This document shows, piece by piece, positions 1-8,906 of a stretch of DNA of 64,000 bases. The notes below the pieces were generated by a model. That model made no database searches, was not told the origin of the DNA, and saw only the letters and a program-made list of their open reading frames with translations. Where the stretch lies: the NCBI RefSeq assembly GCF_000024725.1, contig NC_013960.1:2156001-2220000 (forward strand), in the 5' to 3' direction. The position numbers were made by a program, and so were the translations under genes. This DNA comes from Nitrosococcus halophilus Nc 4 (GTDB taxonomy: Bacteria; Pseudomonadota; Gammaproteobacteria; Nitrosococcales; Nitrosococcaceae). How positions within the stretch are numbered: the stretch's first letter is position 1; each line of letters starts with the position of its first letter.

Positions 1-15
1 AAGGAGGGTGAGGAA

Positions 16-588
16 ATGAATAAAGAACGTTATTTATTGGGATGGGCATTAATCATTTTACTGATAACTTTACCTTCTGTAGCAGCCGAAACGCTTTACC
101 GTTGGACTGATGCTTCGGGCACGGCGAGATATGGTTATCAGCCGCCCCTAGGCATCCAAGCTGTTCCTGCTGCGGAGGTGCAGAGGGAATTGATGAGGCG
201 TGAGCCCCCCGTGAGTTGCCCAGAGTTAGAGATTGAGCACCTGCATTTAATTAACAAGGAGATCAGCCGCGTCAAGGCAATGCCGGCTGGATTGGGACTA
301 GACTACGAACTGACACCAGCGGCTAAGCGGGAATTGATCTTAGACTTGCTTGCCCACCGGGCAGCTTTGATTACCGGGCGAAGTGCTTTAGATTTCCATT
401 CGTCAAAGAACTACGAATTTGACCATTTGAGAGCTCAGTATGAGCAGGAAAAGACCCGGTTGTTGGAGACCTTGGAAGACCAAGAGAGCATGTTACGGGC
501 TCAGCGCATTCAAATTGAGCGAGAACGGCGGCGGGCGGAGGCAGCGCTGCATCTACTCCACAGGCCGTTGCCTGTGCTAGTTTGGTAG
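16..588 (+). CDS. DUF4124 domain-containing exported protein
   Basis: The 190-residue product has an N-terminal hydrophobic signal segment (about residues 8-24, ending VAA) followed directly by a motif ETLYRWTDASGTARYG, typical of the DUF4124 domain of proteobacterial envelope proteins. The rest, from about residue 110, is rich in Glu, Arg and Gln and probably forms a coiled coil. The start is supported by AAGGAGG at positions 2-8, about 7 bases before the ATG. No enzymatic motif is visible, and a specific role cannot be given. The upstream neighbour lies outside the window; downstream come two tRNA genes on the other strand. Confidence 0.75.
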   Translation: MNKERYLLGWALIILLITLPSVAAETLYRWTDASGTARYGYQPPLGIQAVPAAEVQRELMRREPPVSCPELEIEHLHLINKEISRVKAMPAGLGLDYELTPAAKRELILDLLAHRAALITGRSALDFHSSKNYEFDHLRAQYEQEKTRLLETLEDQESMLRAQRIQIERERRRAEAALHLLHRPLPVLVW

Positions 589-683
589 AACAGCGGTAGA
601 AGTCATGTCTTGGAACTAGGCAGAGCCAATTAAGTAACAAGCCGTGAGATTGATGGAAAATCCCTTGGTAGGTTGAGAATAGC

Positions 684-709
684 GAAACCCACCGCTTCGC
701 CTGGGTTTC
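684..709. repeat. Short perfect hairpin, REP-like
   Basis: GAAACCCA and its exact reverse complement TGGGTTTC enclose a 10-base loop. The surrounding text (GGTTGAG...AGCGAAACCCACC) resembles short extragenic repeats common in proteobacteria. It lies between the DUF4124 gene and the 3' end of tRNA-Glu and could help end transcription of either, but no T-run follows on either strand. Confidence 0.3.
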
Positions 710-763
710 TGGGTAGCCCTAGGTCGGTTATCTGCGGTTGTGGGTTAATTTACCAGAGGGAAT

Positions 764-840
764 TGGCGTCCCCAAGGGGATTCGAACCCCTGTTACCGCC
801 GTGAAAGGGCGGTGTCCTAGGCCGTCTAGACGATGGGGAC
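764..840 (-). tRNA. tRNA-Glu (anticodon TTC)
   Basis: On the minus strand the sequence begins GTCCCCATCGTCTAG and ends with the complementary GGGGAC, a discriminator G and an encoded CCA. The anticodon stem CCGCC/GGCGG holds the loop CTTTCAC, giving anticodon TTC for glutamate. The T-arm contains GGTTCGAATCC. The 77-nt length fits tRNA-Glu. tRNA-Ala lies 58 bases upstream on the same strand, so the two are probably co-transcribed. Confidence 0.95.
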
Positions 841-898
841 AAATTCTGTTTTTTGGCTGGGCCTACCCACCTTAGGAAGGCGAGCACGCCTAAATGCC

Positions 899-974
<76 letters not shown>

Positions 975-1097
975 TTCAAAAAAACGCACACTTTACGAGC
1001 TTGGCGGTCATATGTCAAGCGCCATTTTGAAAAGTTTGAAGATCCGTGGATTCTATGCGATTTTTACCCGCCATATTAATAATAATACTCATGCTGC

Positions 1098-3308
1098 GTG
1101 GAACAGAAAAAGAATACTATCTTGCTTGTGGGGCTCTTTTCTTTCCTGTTGGGACTAGTTCCTATGGCCAGGGCACAGATACCCCAGTGGGAAAAATGTG
1201 AGCGGTTTATTGAACCCGCCTCAGAGGAGTTACTGGACCCGGAACCTAGAGGCCCAGTGGATGTTACCGCTGATCAGGTTGAATCCGAAAAGGAGGGGAT
1301 CTCTATATTTAGTGGTGATGTTAAATTTAGACGCCGGGGACAGTGGTTAGATGCGGATGAGGTGCACTACGACAAGCCAAATAACACCGTGAAGGCTTTT
1401 GGCGATGTGCGCTATCAGGATGCCACGGTGGATGTGATCAGTGACTCCGCTAAAGTAAATCTGGAGACAGATATTGGTGTCGCTGAAAATGCCCGCTATT
1501 TTTTACGAGATTACCATGCCCGTGGAGAGGCGGCTGAGGTGGAGCGAGAAGGTTCCGCTAAAAGTGAGTTGCAGGATGCCACTTTTACCACTTGTGATAT
1601 TGGGGATAATGCTTGGCAGTTGAAGGCGAGCCAGGTAAGCCTGGATCACGAAGAAGGGGTAGGTTGGGCCCGTCATGCCCGCCTCAAATTGTGGGATGTC
1701 CCCATACTCTATGCTCCCTTTCTACGCTTTCCCATCGACGATCGGCGTAAATCTGGGTTTTTGGTCCCCTCCGTGGGGAGTTCCAGTAACTCGGGTGTGG
1801 ATATCAGTACGCCCTATTATTGGAATATTGCCCCGGATCGGGATGCGACCATTACTCCCCGCTACTTGTCCGAGCGGGGTCCCATGCTGGAAGGGGAATT
1901 GCGTTATCTTAATCCCCGCAACCAAGGGAAAATCCAGGGATCGATTCTGCCCCACGATGACAGGAAGGGGGATTATCGCGGCGCTTTCTCCTATCAGCAT
2001 ACCGGCAGCCCTTGGTCGCGCTGGTTTACCAACCTGGATATCAATCTCGTTTCTGATGACACCTATTTTGAGGATCTAGGTAACAGCCTGAGCATTGCCA
2101 GTACTACCTACCTCAATAATCAGTTGGATGTGAGCTACCAAGGGGAGGGTTGGTATGCCCTAGGGCGTTTCCAAGGCTTTCAAACCATTGACAGGACTAT
2201 TCCTGGTTTTTCTCGCCCTCACCAACGTTTACCTCAGCTTTTAGTGGATGGCTTTTTTCCCGATCGGTTTTTAGGATTGGATTTGGACTTTCACGGGGAA
2301 GTGGTAAACTTTCAGCGGGATGCGCTACCGAACGGGGTACGTTTAGACTTGTGGCCTACCGTGAGTTTGCCCTTCCGCACTCCCGGTACCTTCTTCACCC
2401 CAAGTCTTGGTGTACGGGATACCCGTTATTTCCTAGATGATACCCCGCCGGGTACGGACAACACGGTCAGCCGTACCTTACCGGTTTTCAGTATAGATAC
2501 CGGCGCTGTTTTTGAGCGATCACTGTCTTTATGGGGTAGCCGTTTGCGTCAAACTTTAGAACCGCGTGCCTACTATCTTTATATTCCTTTTGAAAATCAA
2601 GAAGATTTTCCGGTTTTTGATAGCGCTCCGTTGGATTTTTACTTTGCTCGGCTATTCCAACCCAACCGTTTTACGGGAGCGGATCGCCTTAACGACGCCA
2701 ATCAACTGACTCTAGCCGTCACTACCCGCTTACTGCAGTCCAGTACGGGGGATGAGTTGCTGCGGGCATCCATCGGTCAGATTCAGTTTTTTCGCGACCG
2801 CAAGGTCACCTTGCCTGGATTTCCTGAGGAGACTGACTCTAGTTCTTCCATTATTGCGGAAATGGCGGCTCGGTTGGCGCCAGAGTGGTCGCTGCGAGGT
2901 GAGTTGCGCTTTGATCCTCATCAGGAGCGGGCGGATTTGGGGTCTGCCGAGTTGCGTTATCGTGGAAAAGGGGGGAGCCTGCTGAATATGGGTTACCGTT
3001 TCCGTCGGCAGTTGTTGGAGCAGGTTGATATCTCTGGCCGCTATCCCATTACGAAGAATTGGAGTGTCGTCGGACGTTGGTATCATTCAATTGCCGATGA
3101 TCGGCTCCTTGAGGTCCTGGGGGGGGTGGAGTATGACAGTTGTTGTTGGGCGATACGCTTGGTGGGGCGCAGTTACATTACCAACATCGAGGGGGATAGG
3201 AACAACTCGGTTATGGTCCAATTGGAGCTAAAGGGATTAGGTAATTTGGGGCAAAACGTGGAATCGTTGCTGAGGCGAACGGTGTTGGGCTATGGAGAAC
3301 AGTTCTAA
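1098..3308 (+). CDS. lptD: LPS-assembly protein LptD
   Basis: Outer-membrane beta-barrel that, with LptE, inserts lipopolysaccharide into the outer leaflet. The 736-residue length is close to the family norm (784 in E. coli). A signal peptide (residues 1-26, ending ARA) is followed by an LptA/OstA-like jellyroll domain (about 40-160) and a long barrel. The four disulphide cysteines known from E. coli LptD have counterparts: one in WEKCERF, one in TTCDIGDNAW and the adjacent pair in YDSCCWAIRL near the C terminus. The start is GTG; a nearby upstream ATG at 1091 is in another frame. Downstream surA encodes the chaperone that folds LptD, a classic gammaproteobacterial order. Confidence 0.96.
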   Translation: MEQKKNTILLVGLFSFLLGLVPMARAQIPQWEKCERFIEPASEELLDPEPRGPVDVTADQVESEKEGISIFSGDVKFRRRGQWLDADEVHYDKPNNTVKAFGDVRYQDATVDVISDSAKVNLETDIGVAENARYFLRDYHARGEAAEVEREGSAKSELQDATFTTCDIGDNAWQLKASQVSLDHEEGVGWARHARLKLWDVPILYAPFLRFPIDDRRKSGFLVPSVGSSSNSGVDISTPYYWNIAPDRDATITPRYLSERGPMLEGELRYLNPRNQGKIQGSILPHDDRKGDYRGAFSYQHTGSPWSRWFTNLDINLVSDDTYFEDLGNSLSIASTTYLNNQLDVSYQGEGWYALGRFQGFQTIDRTIPGFSRPHQRLPQLLVDGFFPDRFLGLDLDFHGEVVNFQRDALPNGVRLDLWPTVSLPFRTPGTFFTPSLGVRDTRYFLDDTPPGTDNTVSRTLPVFSIDTGAVFERSLSLWGSRLRQTLEPRAYYLYIPFENQEDFPVFDSAPLDFYFARLFQPNRFTGADRLNDANQLTLAVTTRLLQSSTGDELLRASIGQIQFFRDRKVTLPGFPEETDSSSSIIAEMAARLAPEWSLRGELRFDPHQERADLGSAELRYRGKGGSLLNMGYRFRRQLLEQVDISGRYPITKNWSVVGRWYHSIADDRLLEVLGGVEYDSCCWAIRLVGRSYITNIEGDRNNSVMVQLELKGLGNLGQNVESLLRRTVLGYGEQF

Positions 3309-3384
3309 CTGGCAGATAAATGTACAATCATAGACAGATAAAGTTTTTTGCGGTTAATCCCACTGTGAAGCTGATGGAGTAGCT

Positions 3385-4662
3385 ATGCGAAGATTGCTTG
3401 TTGCTGTCCTTGCGGTATTTTGGTCTATGGGGAGTTTTGGGGCGACCATCCTCGATCGTATTGTGGCGGTAGTGAATGAAGAAGTCGTCTTGGAAAGCGA
3501 ATTGGAGCAGATGGTTCATACGGTTCAAGAACAATTAGTGGCTAAGGGAACGCCGCTCCCGCCAGACTATATGCTAGAGCAGCAGGTGTTGGAACGGCTG
3601 GTGATGCAACAGTTGCAGTTGCAGTTGGCTGCACGTACCGGCATCCGCGTTGGTGATGAAACCCTCAATCAGGCTTTGCGCCGGATCGCTGAGGATAACG
3701 GGTTAACTCTTAGCCAGTTTCGTGATGTCCTAGAACAAGATGGTTATAATTTTCCTTCTTTTCGCGAAAATATTCGCAGGGAGTTGATCATTTCTCAGCT
3801 CCATAAGCGGGAAGTTAACGATCGTGTGACCGTAAGCGAGGCGGAGATCGATAATTTTTTGACAACCCAGAGAAAACGAGGCAATCAGGACGTTCAATAT
3901 CAGCTGGGCCATGTTTTGATCGCGGTGCCTGAAGCGGCTTCCCCAGAACAGCTCCAGGCAGCTCGGGCTAAGGGAGAGCAATTGTTGCGCCAGTTGCGGG
4001 AGGGAATGGATTTCCAGAAGGCGGCACTCGCCTATTCCGATGGGCAACAAGCCTTAGAAGGAGGTAATCTAGGTTGGCGTAAAATGGGGCAACTCCCGAC
4101 CTTGTTTGTTGATGTGGTTCCCAAACTCCAGGTAGGTGAGATAAGCGAATTAATTCGCAGCCCCAGCGGCTTCCATATCGTTAAGCTCCTGGATCGTCGA
4201 GGGGAAGAACAACAGGTTGTGACTCAGACTCATGCCCGCCATATTCTTCTTCGTACCGATGAACTAACCAGCAACCGGGATGCTCGGTTACGCCTTGGCC
4301 AGTTGCGCCAGCGGGCATTACAAGGGGATGATTTTTCTGAATTGGCACAAGCCCATTCCGATGACAAAGCCAGCGCCTTAAAAGGGGGAGATCTGGGTTG
4401 GATTAGCCCAGGCCAGATGATCCCCCGCTTCGAAGAAGTGATGAGGTCCCTGGACCCGGGGGAGATCAGCAAACCCTTCCAGACACAATTTGGTTGGCAT
4501 GTGGTTCAAATACTGAATCGGCGACAGCAAAACATGACCGAGGAGTTCAATCGGAATCGGGCGCGGATGGAGATTCGCCAGCGTAAAATCGAAGAAGAAC
4601 TGGAAAACTGGCTGCGGCAGCTCCGAGATGAAGCCTATGTGGAATATCGCCTGGATAGCTGA
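3385..4662 (+). CDS. surA: Periplasmic chaperone and peptidyl-prolyl isomerase SurA
   Basis: Periplasmic chaperone for outer-membrane proteins. The 425-residue product has a signal peptide (about 1-20, ending SFGA), an N-terminal SurA core starting TILDRIVAVVNEEVV, and two parvulin-type PPIase domains (about 170-270 and 280-385), each with the HVLI/HILL start and GG-L-GW signature (GGNLGWRKMGQLP and GGDLGWISPGQMIPRF). A C-terminal helix completes the fold. It lies 76 bases after lptD and just before pdxA, the standard order for this locus. Confidence 0.96.
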   Translation: MRRLLVAVLAVFWSMGSFGATILDRIVAVVNEEVVLESELEQMVHTVQEQLVAKGTPLPPDYMLEQQVLERLVMQQLQLQLAARTGIRVGDETLNQALRRIAEDNGLTLSQFRDVLEQDGYNFPSFRENIRRELIISQLHKREVNDRVTVSEAEIDNFLTTQRKRGNQDVQYQLGHVLIAVPEAASPEQLQAARAKGEQLLRQLREGMDFQKAALAYSDGQQALEGGNLGWRKMGQLPTLFVDVVPKLQVGEISELIRSPSGFHIVKLLDRRGEEQQVVTQTHARHILLRTDELTSNRDARLRLGQLRQRALQGDDFSELAQAHSDDKASALKGGDLGWISPGQMIPRFEEVMRSLDPGEISKPFQTQFGWHVVQILNRRQQNMTEEFNRNRARMEIRQRKIEEELENWLRQLRDEAYVEYRLDS

Positions 4663-4680
4663 AGGACGTTGTCTTTCCCC

Positions 4681-5664
4681 ATGACCTGTTTGCGGCTGGT
4701 GCTGACTCCTGGTGAACCTGCTGGAATTGGCCCTGATATCTCGATCCAATTGGCTTGCCACCGGCGGGAATATGAACTGGTGGTGGTGGCCGACCCGGAG
4801 GTCCTCACTCAGCGCGCGCGGCAGCGGGGGCTAGCGCTAGCCCTTGATATCTATGATCCCGTCCAGCCGCCGGAGCCGGGGATACCCGGAAGGCTGAAAA
4901 TCCTCCCGCTAGAGGCTCCAGCACCAGTGACTCCAGGCCGCTTGTCCCCCGCTAATGGAGCTTACGTCTTGGAGGGCTTGCGGCGCTCTGTGGCGGGATG
5001 TTTGCGGGGAGAGTTTGCTGCTTTGGTCACCGGTCCCGTCCATAAAGGGGTTATCAATCAGGCGGGAATGGCCTTTACCGGCCATACCGAGTTTCTGGCG
5101 GGGCTTTGTGGTAGTTCCCAGGTGGTGATGATGCTGGCAGCCCCTGGGTTGCGGGTTGCCTTAGCCACCACCCATTTACCCCTGCGCGAGGTCAGTGATG
5201 CCATTACCCCCCAGGGTCTAGAAGGTACCCTGCGGATATTGCATCGTGACTTGAAGCAGCGCTTCGGAATCCCCGAGCCACGTATTTTAGTCTGTGGGCT
5301 GAATCCCCATGCAGGAGAGGGGGGGCATTTGGGGCGGGAGGAAATCGAGATCATCGAGCCGGTCCTGGAAACCTTGCGGACAGAGGGAATGCAACTTTTG
5401 GGGCCGTTGCCCGCGGATACGGTGTTTGTGCCTCGCTACTTGGAAAAGGCTGATGCAGTGCTCGCCATGTATCATGATCAGGGATTGCCTGTACTCAAAC
5501 ATCTGGGCTTTGGACAGGCGGTTAATATTACTTTGGGATTGCCAATTATTCGCACTTCGGTGGATCATGGCACGGCCTTAAACCTTGCCGGCAGCGGCCC
5601 GGTGGATAGTGGCAGCCTGGAGGCCGCCGTTAAGGCCGCTTTGGAGTTGGCAAAGAGACAATGA
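4681..5664 (+). CDS. pdxA: 4-hydroxythreonine-4-phosphate dehydrogenase PdxA
   Basis: Oxidises 4-phosphohydroxy-L-threonine in the DXP-dependent pyridoxal phosphate pathway, using NAD and a divalent metal. Visible family motifs are [11 protein letters not shown] at the N terminus, FTGHTEFLA with a metal-binding His, [32 protein letters not shown], and [16 protein letters not shown]. The start is uncertain: a TTG at 4669 would add four residues, but sits only 2 bases from AAGGA at 4662; the ATG at 4681 gives the N-terminal length seen in E. coli PdxA, though with a long 14-base spacing. The 3' end overlaps rsmA by four bases (ATGA), implying translational coupling. Confidence 0.95.
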   Translation: MTCLRLVLTPGEPAGIGPDISIQLACHRREYELVVVADPEVLTQRARQRGLALALDIYDPVQPPEPGIPGRLKILPLEAPAPVTPGRLSPANGAYVLEGLRRSVAGCLRGEFAALVTGPVHKGVINQAGMAFTGHTEFLAGLCGSSQVVMMLAAPGLRVALATTHLPLREVSDAITPQGLEGTLRILHRDLKQRFGIPEPRILVCGLNPHAGEGGHLGREEIEIIEPVLETLRTEGMQLLGPLPADTVFVPRYLEKADAVLAMYHDQGLPVLKHLGFGQAVNITLGLPIIRTSVDHGTALNLAGSGPVDSGSLEAAVKAALELAKRQ

Positions 5665-6458
5665 ATATTCCAAGCTACCAGGCGCGCAAGCGCTTTGGGC
5701 AGCATTTCCTCCATGATAAACAGGTTATTGATCGCCTGCACAGAGTTATTAATCCCCAGCCGGGTGAGTTAATGGTGGAAATTGGCCCGGGTCAAGGGGC
5801 CTTGACTCTTCCCCTGCTTCGTCGCCTTGGGCATCTTGAAGCGATTGAGTTAGATCGGGATTTAGCGGCCTACCTGGTCGAAAACTGTGCCTCGGAAGGG
5901 GATTTGCACCTGCATAATGTGGACGCCTTAACCTTTGATTTTCGTACCCTTGCCCGGGAACAGAACCAGCGCCTGCGGGTGGTGGGCAATTTACCCTATA
6001 ACGTCTCAACCCCCTTGTTGTTCCATCTATTGGCCCAGGTCGAGGTCTTGGAGGACATGCATTTTATGCTGCAACGGGAAGTGGTGGTTCGATTGGCCGC
6101 CAAGCCTGGGGGTAAGGATTACGGACGTTTGAGTGTAATGGTGCAGTTTTATTGTGGGGTTGAACCCTTATTCACGGTGAAACCTGGAGCTTTTATGCCC
6201 CCACCGAAGGTGGATTCGATGGTGGTGCGCTTGAAACCACACCGACCGTCTTTGGCACCGGAAATTCCCCACGCTGCTCTCAATCGGGTGGTTTCCCAAG
6301 CTTTTTCCCAGCGGCGTAAGACTCTGGCCAATGCCCTCAAGGGTCTCTTGGGTTCAGCCGATTTAAAAGTCCTGGGGATTGATCCCCGGCAGCGGCCGGA
6401 GACGGTGGATTTGGAACAGTATCTTGCTCTGACTCGGTATTGGCTAGCCCATCGATAG
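5661..6458 (+). CDS. rsmA: 16S rRNA dimethyladenosine transferase RsmA (KsgA)
   Basis: Uses S-adenosylmethionine to dimethylate the two adjacent adenosines near the 3' end of 16S rRNA during small-subunit maturation. The 265-residue length is typical. Motifs seen are [11 protein letters not shown] at the N terminus, the SAM-binding [15 protein letters not shown], the acidic EAIELDRDL, and the catalytic [12 protein letters not shown]. The [12 protein letters not shown] and [15 protein letters not shown] segments belong to the C-terminal helical domain. It overlaps pdxA by ATGA, and its 3' end converges on the Maf gene after only 6 bases. Confidence 0.97.
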   Translation: MNIPSYQARKRFGQHFLHDKQVIDRLHRVINPQPGELMVEIGPGQGALTLPLLRRLGHLEAIELDRDLAAYLVENCASEGDLHLHNVDALTFDFRTLAREQNQRLRVVGNLPYNVSTPLLFHLLAQVEVLEDMHFMLQREVVVRLAAKPGGKDYGRLSVMVQFYCGVEPLFTVKPGAFMPPPKVDSMVVRLKPHRPSLAPEIPHAALNRVVSQAFSQRRKTLANALKGLLGSADLKVLGIDPRQRPETVDLEQYLALTRYWLAHR

Positions 6459-6464
6459 GTCGTT

Positions 6465-7055
6465 TTATAAAACCGGATAGCTTTCTTGTTCCAGCAGTTC
6501 AGTCAAACGAATGAGGGGGAGGCCAATCAAGGTGTTCGGGTCGTCTCCTTGAAGGCGTTTGAAAAGGGCGATTCCCAATCCCTCGGATTGGAAACTCCCG
6601 GCACACTGATAAGGACGCTCCCGCTGAAGATAGTGCTCTATCTGTTTTTCCGTGAGGGGGCGAAATTGGACCCGAAAGGGTTCAACGGTGGTTTTGGCTT
6701 CACCGGTGGTAGTATTGAATAGACAAAGCCCAGTATAAAAGATCACCTCCCGTCCTGAGGCGGCCCGCAGTTGTTGCAAAGCCCGTTCGTGAGTCCCTGG
6801 CTTTCCCAGAATGTACCGATCCAGAACCGCCACTTGATCAGAACCAATGACCAAAGCATGGGGAAATTCAGCCCCTACCGCCCGTGCTTTAGCCTCCGCT
6901 AGGCGGGCCACTAATTCCTCGGGCTGTTCTTGGGGCAGAGGGGTTTCATCGATATGGGGAGCGCAGGTCTCAAAAGGCAAGCCCAAGCGTTCTAGCAAGG
7001 CGGCCCGATAGGGAGAACTCGAAGCGAGGACGAGGGTCGGAGGCGCTAAACTCAT
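6465..7055 (-). CDS. Maf-family nucleotide pyrophosphatase (YceF-like)
   Basis: A 196-residue Maf/HAM1-type protein that hydrolyses modified nucleoside triphosphates; the nearest experimentally known subgroup is YceF, a 7-methyl-GTP pyrophosphatase. The N-terminal signature LASSSPYRAALLERLGLPFE, the ETPLPQEQPEELVARLAEAKA segment and the acidic GSDQVAVLD motif are present. Its ATG overlaps the stop codon of pycB by four bases, so it is probably translated from the same mRNA. The YceF assignment rather than another Maf subgroup is an inference from sequence resemblance only. Confidence 0.88.
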   Translation of the reverse strand: MSLAPPTLVLASSSPYRAALLERLGLPFETCAPHIDETPLPQEQPEELVARLAEAKARAVGAEFPHALVIGSDQVAVLDRYILGKPGTHERALQQLRAASGREVIFYTGLCLFNTTTGEAKTTVEPFRVQFRPLTEKQIEHYLQRERPYQCAGSFQSEGLGIALFKRLQGDDPNTLIGLPLIRLTELLEQESYPVL

Positions 7056-8878
7056 TGGGGGTTGCTTTCGATCTCAAGTAGTCGTTCTTCTGGGGTCACG
7101 TAATCCCCTTTGGCCACATGGAGGGTCGTTACTTTACCCCCAATAGGGGCCACGATTTCCGTTTCCATTTTCATCGCCTCCACCACCAAGACCGGCTCCT
7201 TGGCGGCCACCTGCTGGCCGGTTTCTACCAGCACCTCCACAATGGTCCCCGGCATGGAAGTCATCACATGGCCTGGTGCCGTTGCCTTTGGTCGGGAGCC
7301 CGTCTTTTTCCCCGGAGCGGTGGCTTCATCCTGGGGTGTGGGCGCCTCCGATAGGGTTTCTAGCAACAGTTCTTCTTGCAGCCCGTCCACGTAGACATGG
7401 AACAAGCGTTGACCGCCTGGATGCAAACCGCTGCCGCTGACCCGAACGTTGTAGGTTTCGCCATGGCGAGTAATATTGAACTCAATGGGAACGCCCCCTT
7501 TTTGGCCCTGCTCAGGCGGTGGGTTGAGGGGCTCTGGCTGCAAGGTGCCGGCAGCCCGCTCTTGAAGAAAAGTTCGACCAATTTCTGGGAACATGGCATA
7601 GGTCAGGACATCTTCCTCTGACTGGGCCAAGTCGCTGATTTCCCGCTTAAAGCGTTCCATCTCTTCCGGTAATAGATCGGCGGGGCGTCCTTCAATGACG
7701 GGCGTGTTGCCAATGGCAAGCTGGCGTACACTGCCGTTAATAGAGCCAGGAGGTTGGCCATAGCGGCCTTCCAGGTAGAGCTTAACCTCATTGGTAATAT
7801 TCTTGTAGCGCTCGCCAGTCAGCACATTAAGCACCGCCTGGGTCCCCACGATTTGGGAAGTAGGAGTCACTAGAGGGGGATATCCCAGATCCTGGCGAAC
7901 CCGGGGAATTTCTGCAAGCACCTCATTCATGGCCGTGAGCGCCCCTTGATCCCGCAGTTGATTAGCCAGGTTAGAAATCATTCCTCCAGGCACCTGGTTG
8001 AGTTGGACCCGGGTATCCACCCCCGTATAGTCGCTCTCGAATTGTGCATATTTGCCGCGCACATCCCGGAAGTAAAAGCCAATCATTTGCAGGAGTTCTA
8101 GATCTAAACCCGTATCAAAGGGGGTGTCTTTAAGGGCGGCCACCATGCTTTCGGTAGGTTCATGGCTGCTGCCGCCCGCAAAAGAAGAGATGGCGGTATC
8201 GATATGGCGGCAGCCGCATTCGATTGCCTTAAGGTGACACATGCTAGCCAGGCCGGCAGTAGAATGGGTATGGAGGTGGAGGGGTAGCGACACCGAGTCC
8301 ACGAGAGCGGAGACCAGCTCGGCGGTGGCAAAAGGCGTGAGAAGTCCCGCCATGTCCTTAATCGCAAGACTGTCGCAGCCCATCGCCTCCAGTTCTTTGG
8401 CTTGGGCGACAAAGGCCGCAATGTTGTGGACCGGGCTGACCGTGTAACAGATAGCCCCTTGGGCATGTTTGCCGGCGGCTTTGACGGCCTCGATGGCGAC
8501 CCTGAGGTTACGCAAGTCATTGAGTGCATCAAAGATTCGGAAGACGTCAATTCCCCCGGCCGCCGCCCGTTGGACAAAGGCCTGCACCACATCGTCTGGA
8601 TAGTGGCGGTAGCCCACTAGATTTTGCCCCCGTAGGAGCATCTGTAGGCGGGTATTGGGGAGCGCCTCCCGTAACCGGGTGAGACGCTGCCAGGGATCCT
8701 CCTTAAGAAAGCGTAGACAGCTATCGAAAGTGGCTCCTCCCCACACTTCCAAGGACCAGTAGCCCACTTTATCAAGCTCCGGACAGATGGGCAGCATGTC
8801 CTCAGTGCGGAGCCGGGTGGCGATAAGGGACTGGTGGGCGTCGCGCAAGATGGTGTCGGTGATATGTACCCGGGACAA
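7052..8878 (-). CDS. pycB: Pyruvate carboxylase subunit B (carboxyltransferase with biotin domain)
   Basis: Carboxyltransferase subunit of two-subunit pyruvate carboxylase; transfers CO2 from biotin to pyruvate to make oxaloacetate. The N-terminal TIM-barrel begins ITDTILRDAHQSLIATR and has LQMLLRGQNLVGY; the C terminus carries a biotinyl domain with VVEAMKMETEI, whose Lys is the attachment site. The start is taken as TTG at 8878, preceded by AAGGAG at ideal spacing; a longer frame starting at 8929 would overlap pycA by 23 bases. The same architecture occurs in oxaloacetate decarboxylase alpha (OadA), but no oadB or oadG lies nearby while a biotin carboxylase gene is adjacent, favouring the carboxylase. 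Confidence 0.9.
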   Translation of the reverse strand: MSRVHITDTILRDAHQSLIATRLRTEDMLPICPELDKVGYWSLEVWGGATFDSCLRFLKEDPWQRLTRLREALPNTRLQMLLRGQNLVGYRHYPDDVVQAFVQRAAAGGIDVFRIFDALNDLRNLRVAIEAVKAAGKHAQGAICYTVSPVHNIAAFVAQAKELEAMGCDSLAIKDMAGLLTPFATAELVSALVDSVSLPLHLHTHSTAGLASMCHLKAIECGCRHIDTAISSFAGGSSHEPTESMVAALKDTPFDTGLDLELLQMIGFYFRDVRGKYAQFESDYTGVDTRVQLNQVPGGMISNLANQLRDQGALTAMNEVLAEIPRVRQDLGYPPLVTPTSQIVGTQAVLNVLTGERYKNITNEVKLYLEGRYGQPPGSINGSVRQLAIGNTPVIEGRPADLLPEEMERFKREISDLAQSEEDVLTYAMFPEIGRTFLQERAAGTLQPEPLNPPPEQGQKGGVPIEFNITRHGETYNVRVSGSGLHPGGQRLFHVYVDGLQEELLLETLSEAPTPQDEATAPGKKTGSRPKATAPGHVMTSMPGTIVEVLVETGQQVAAKEPVLVVEAMKMETEIVAPIGGKVTTLHVAKGDYVTPEERLLEIESNPQ

Positions 8879-8906
8879 AGTTTTCACTCCTTCGGCCTTT
8901 ATTAGA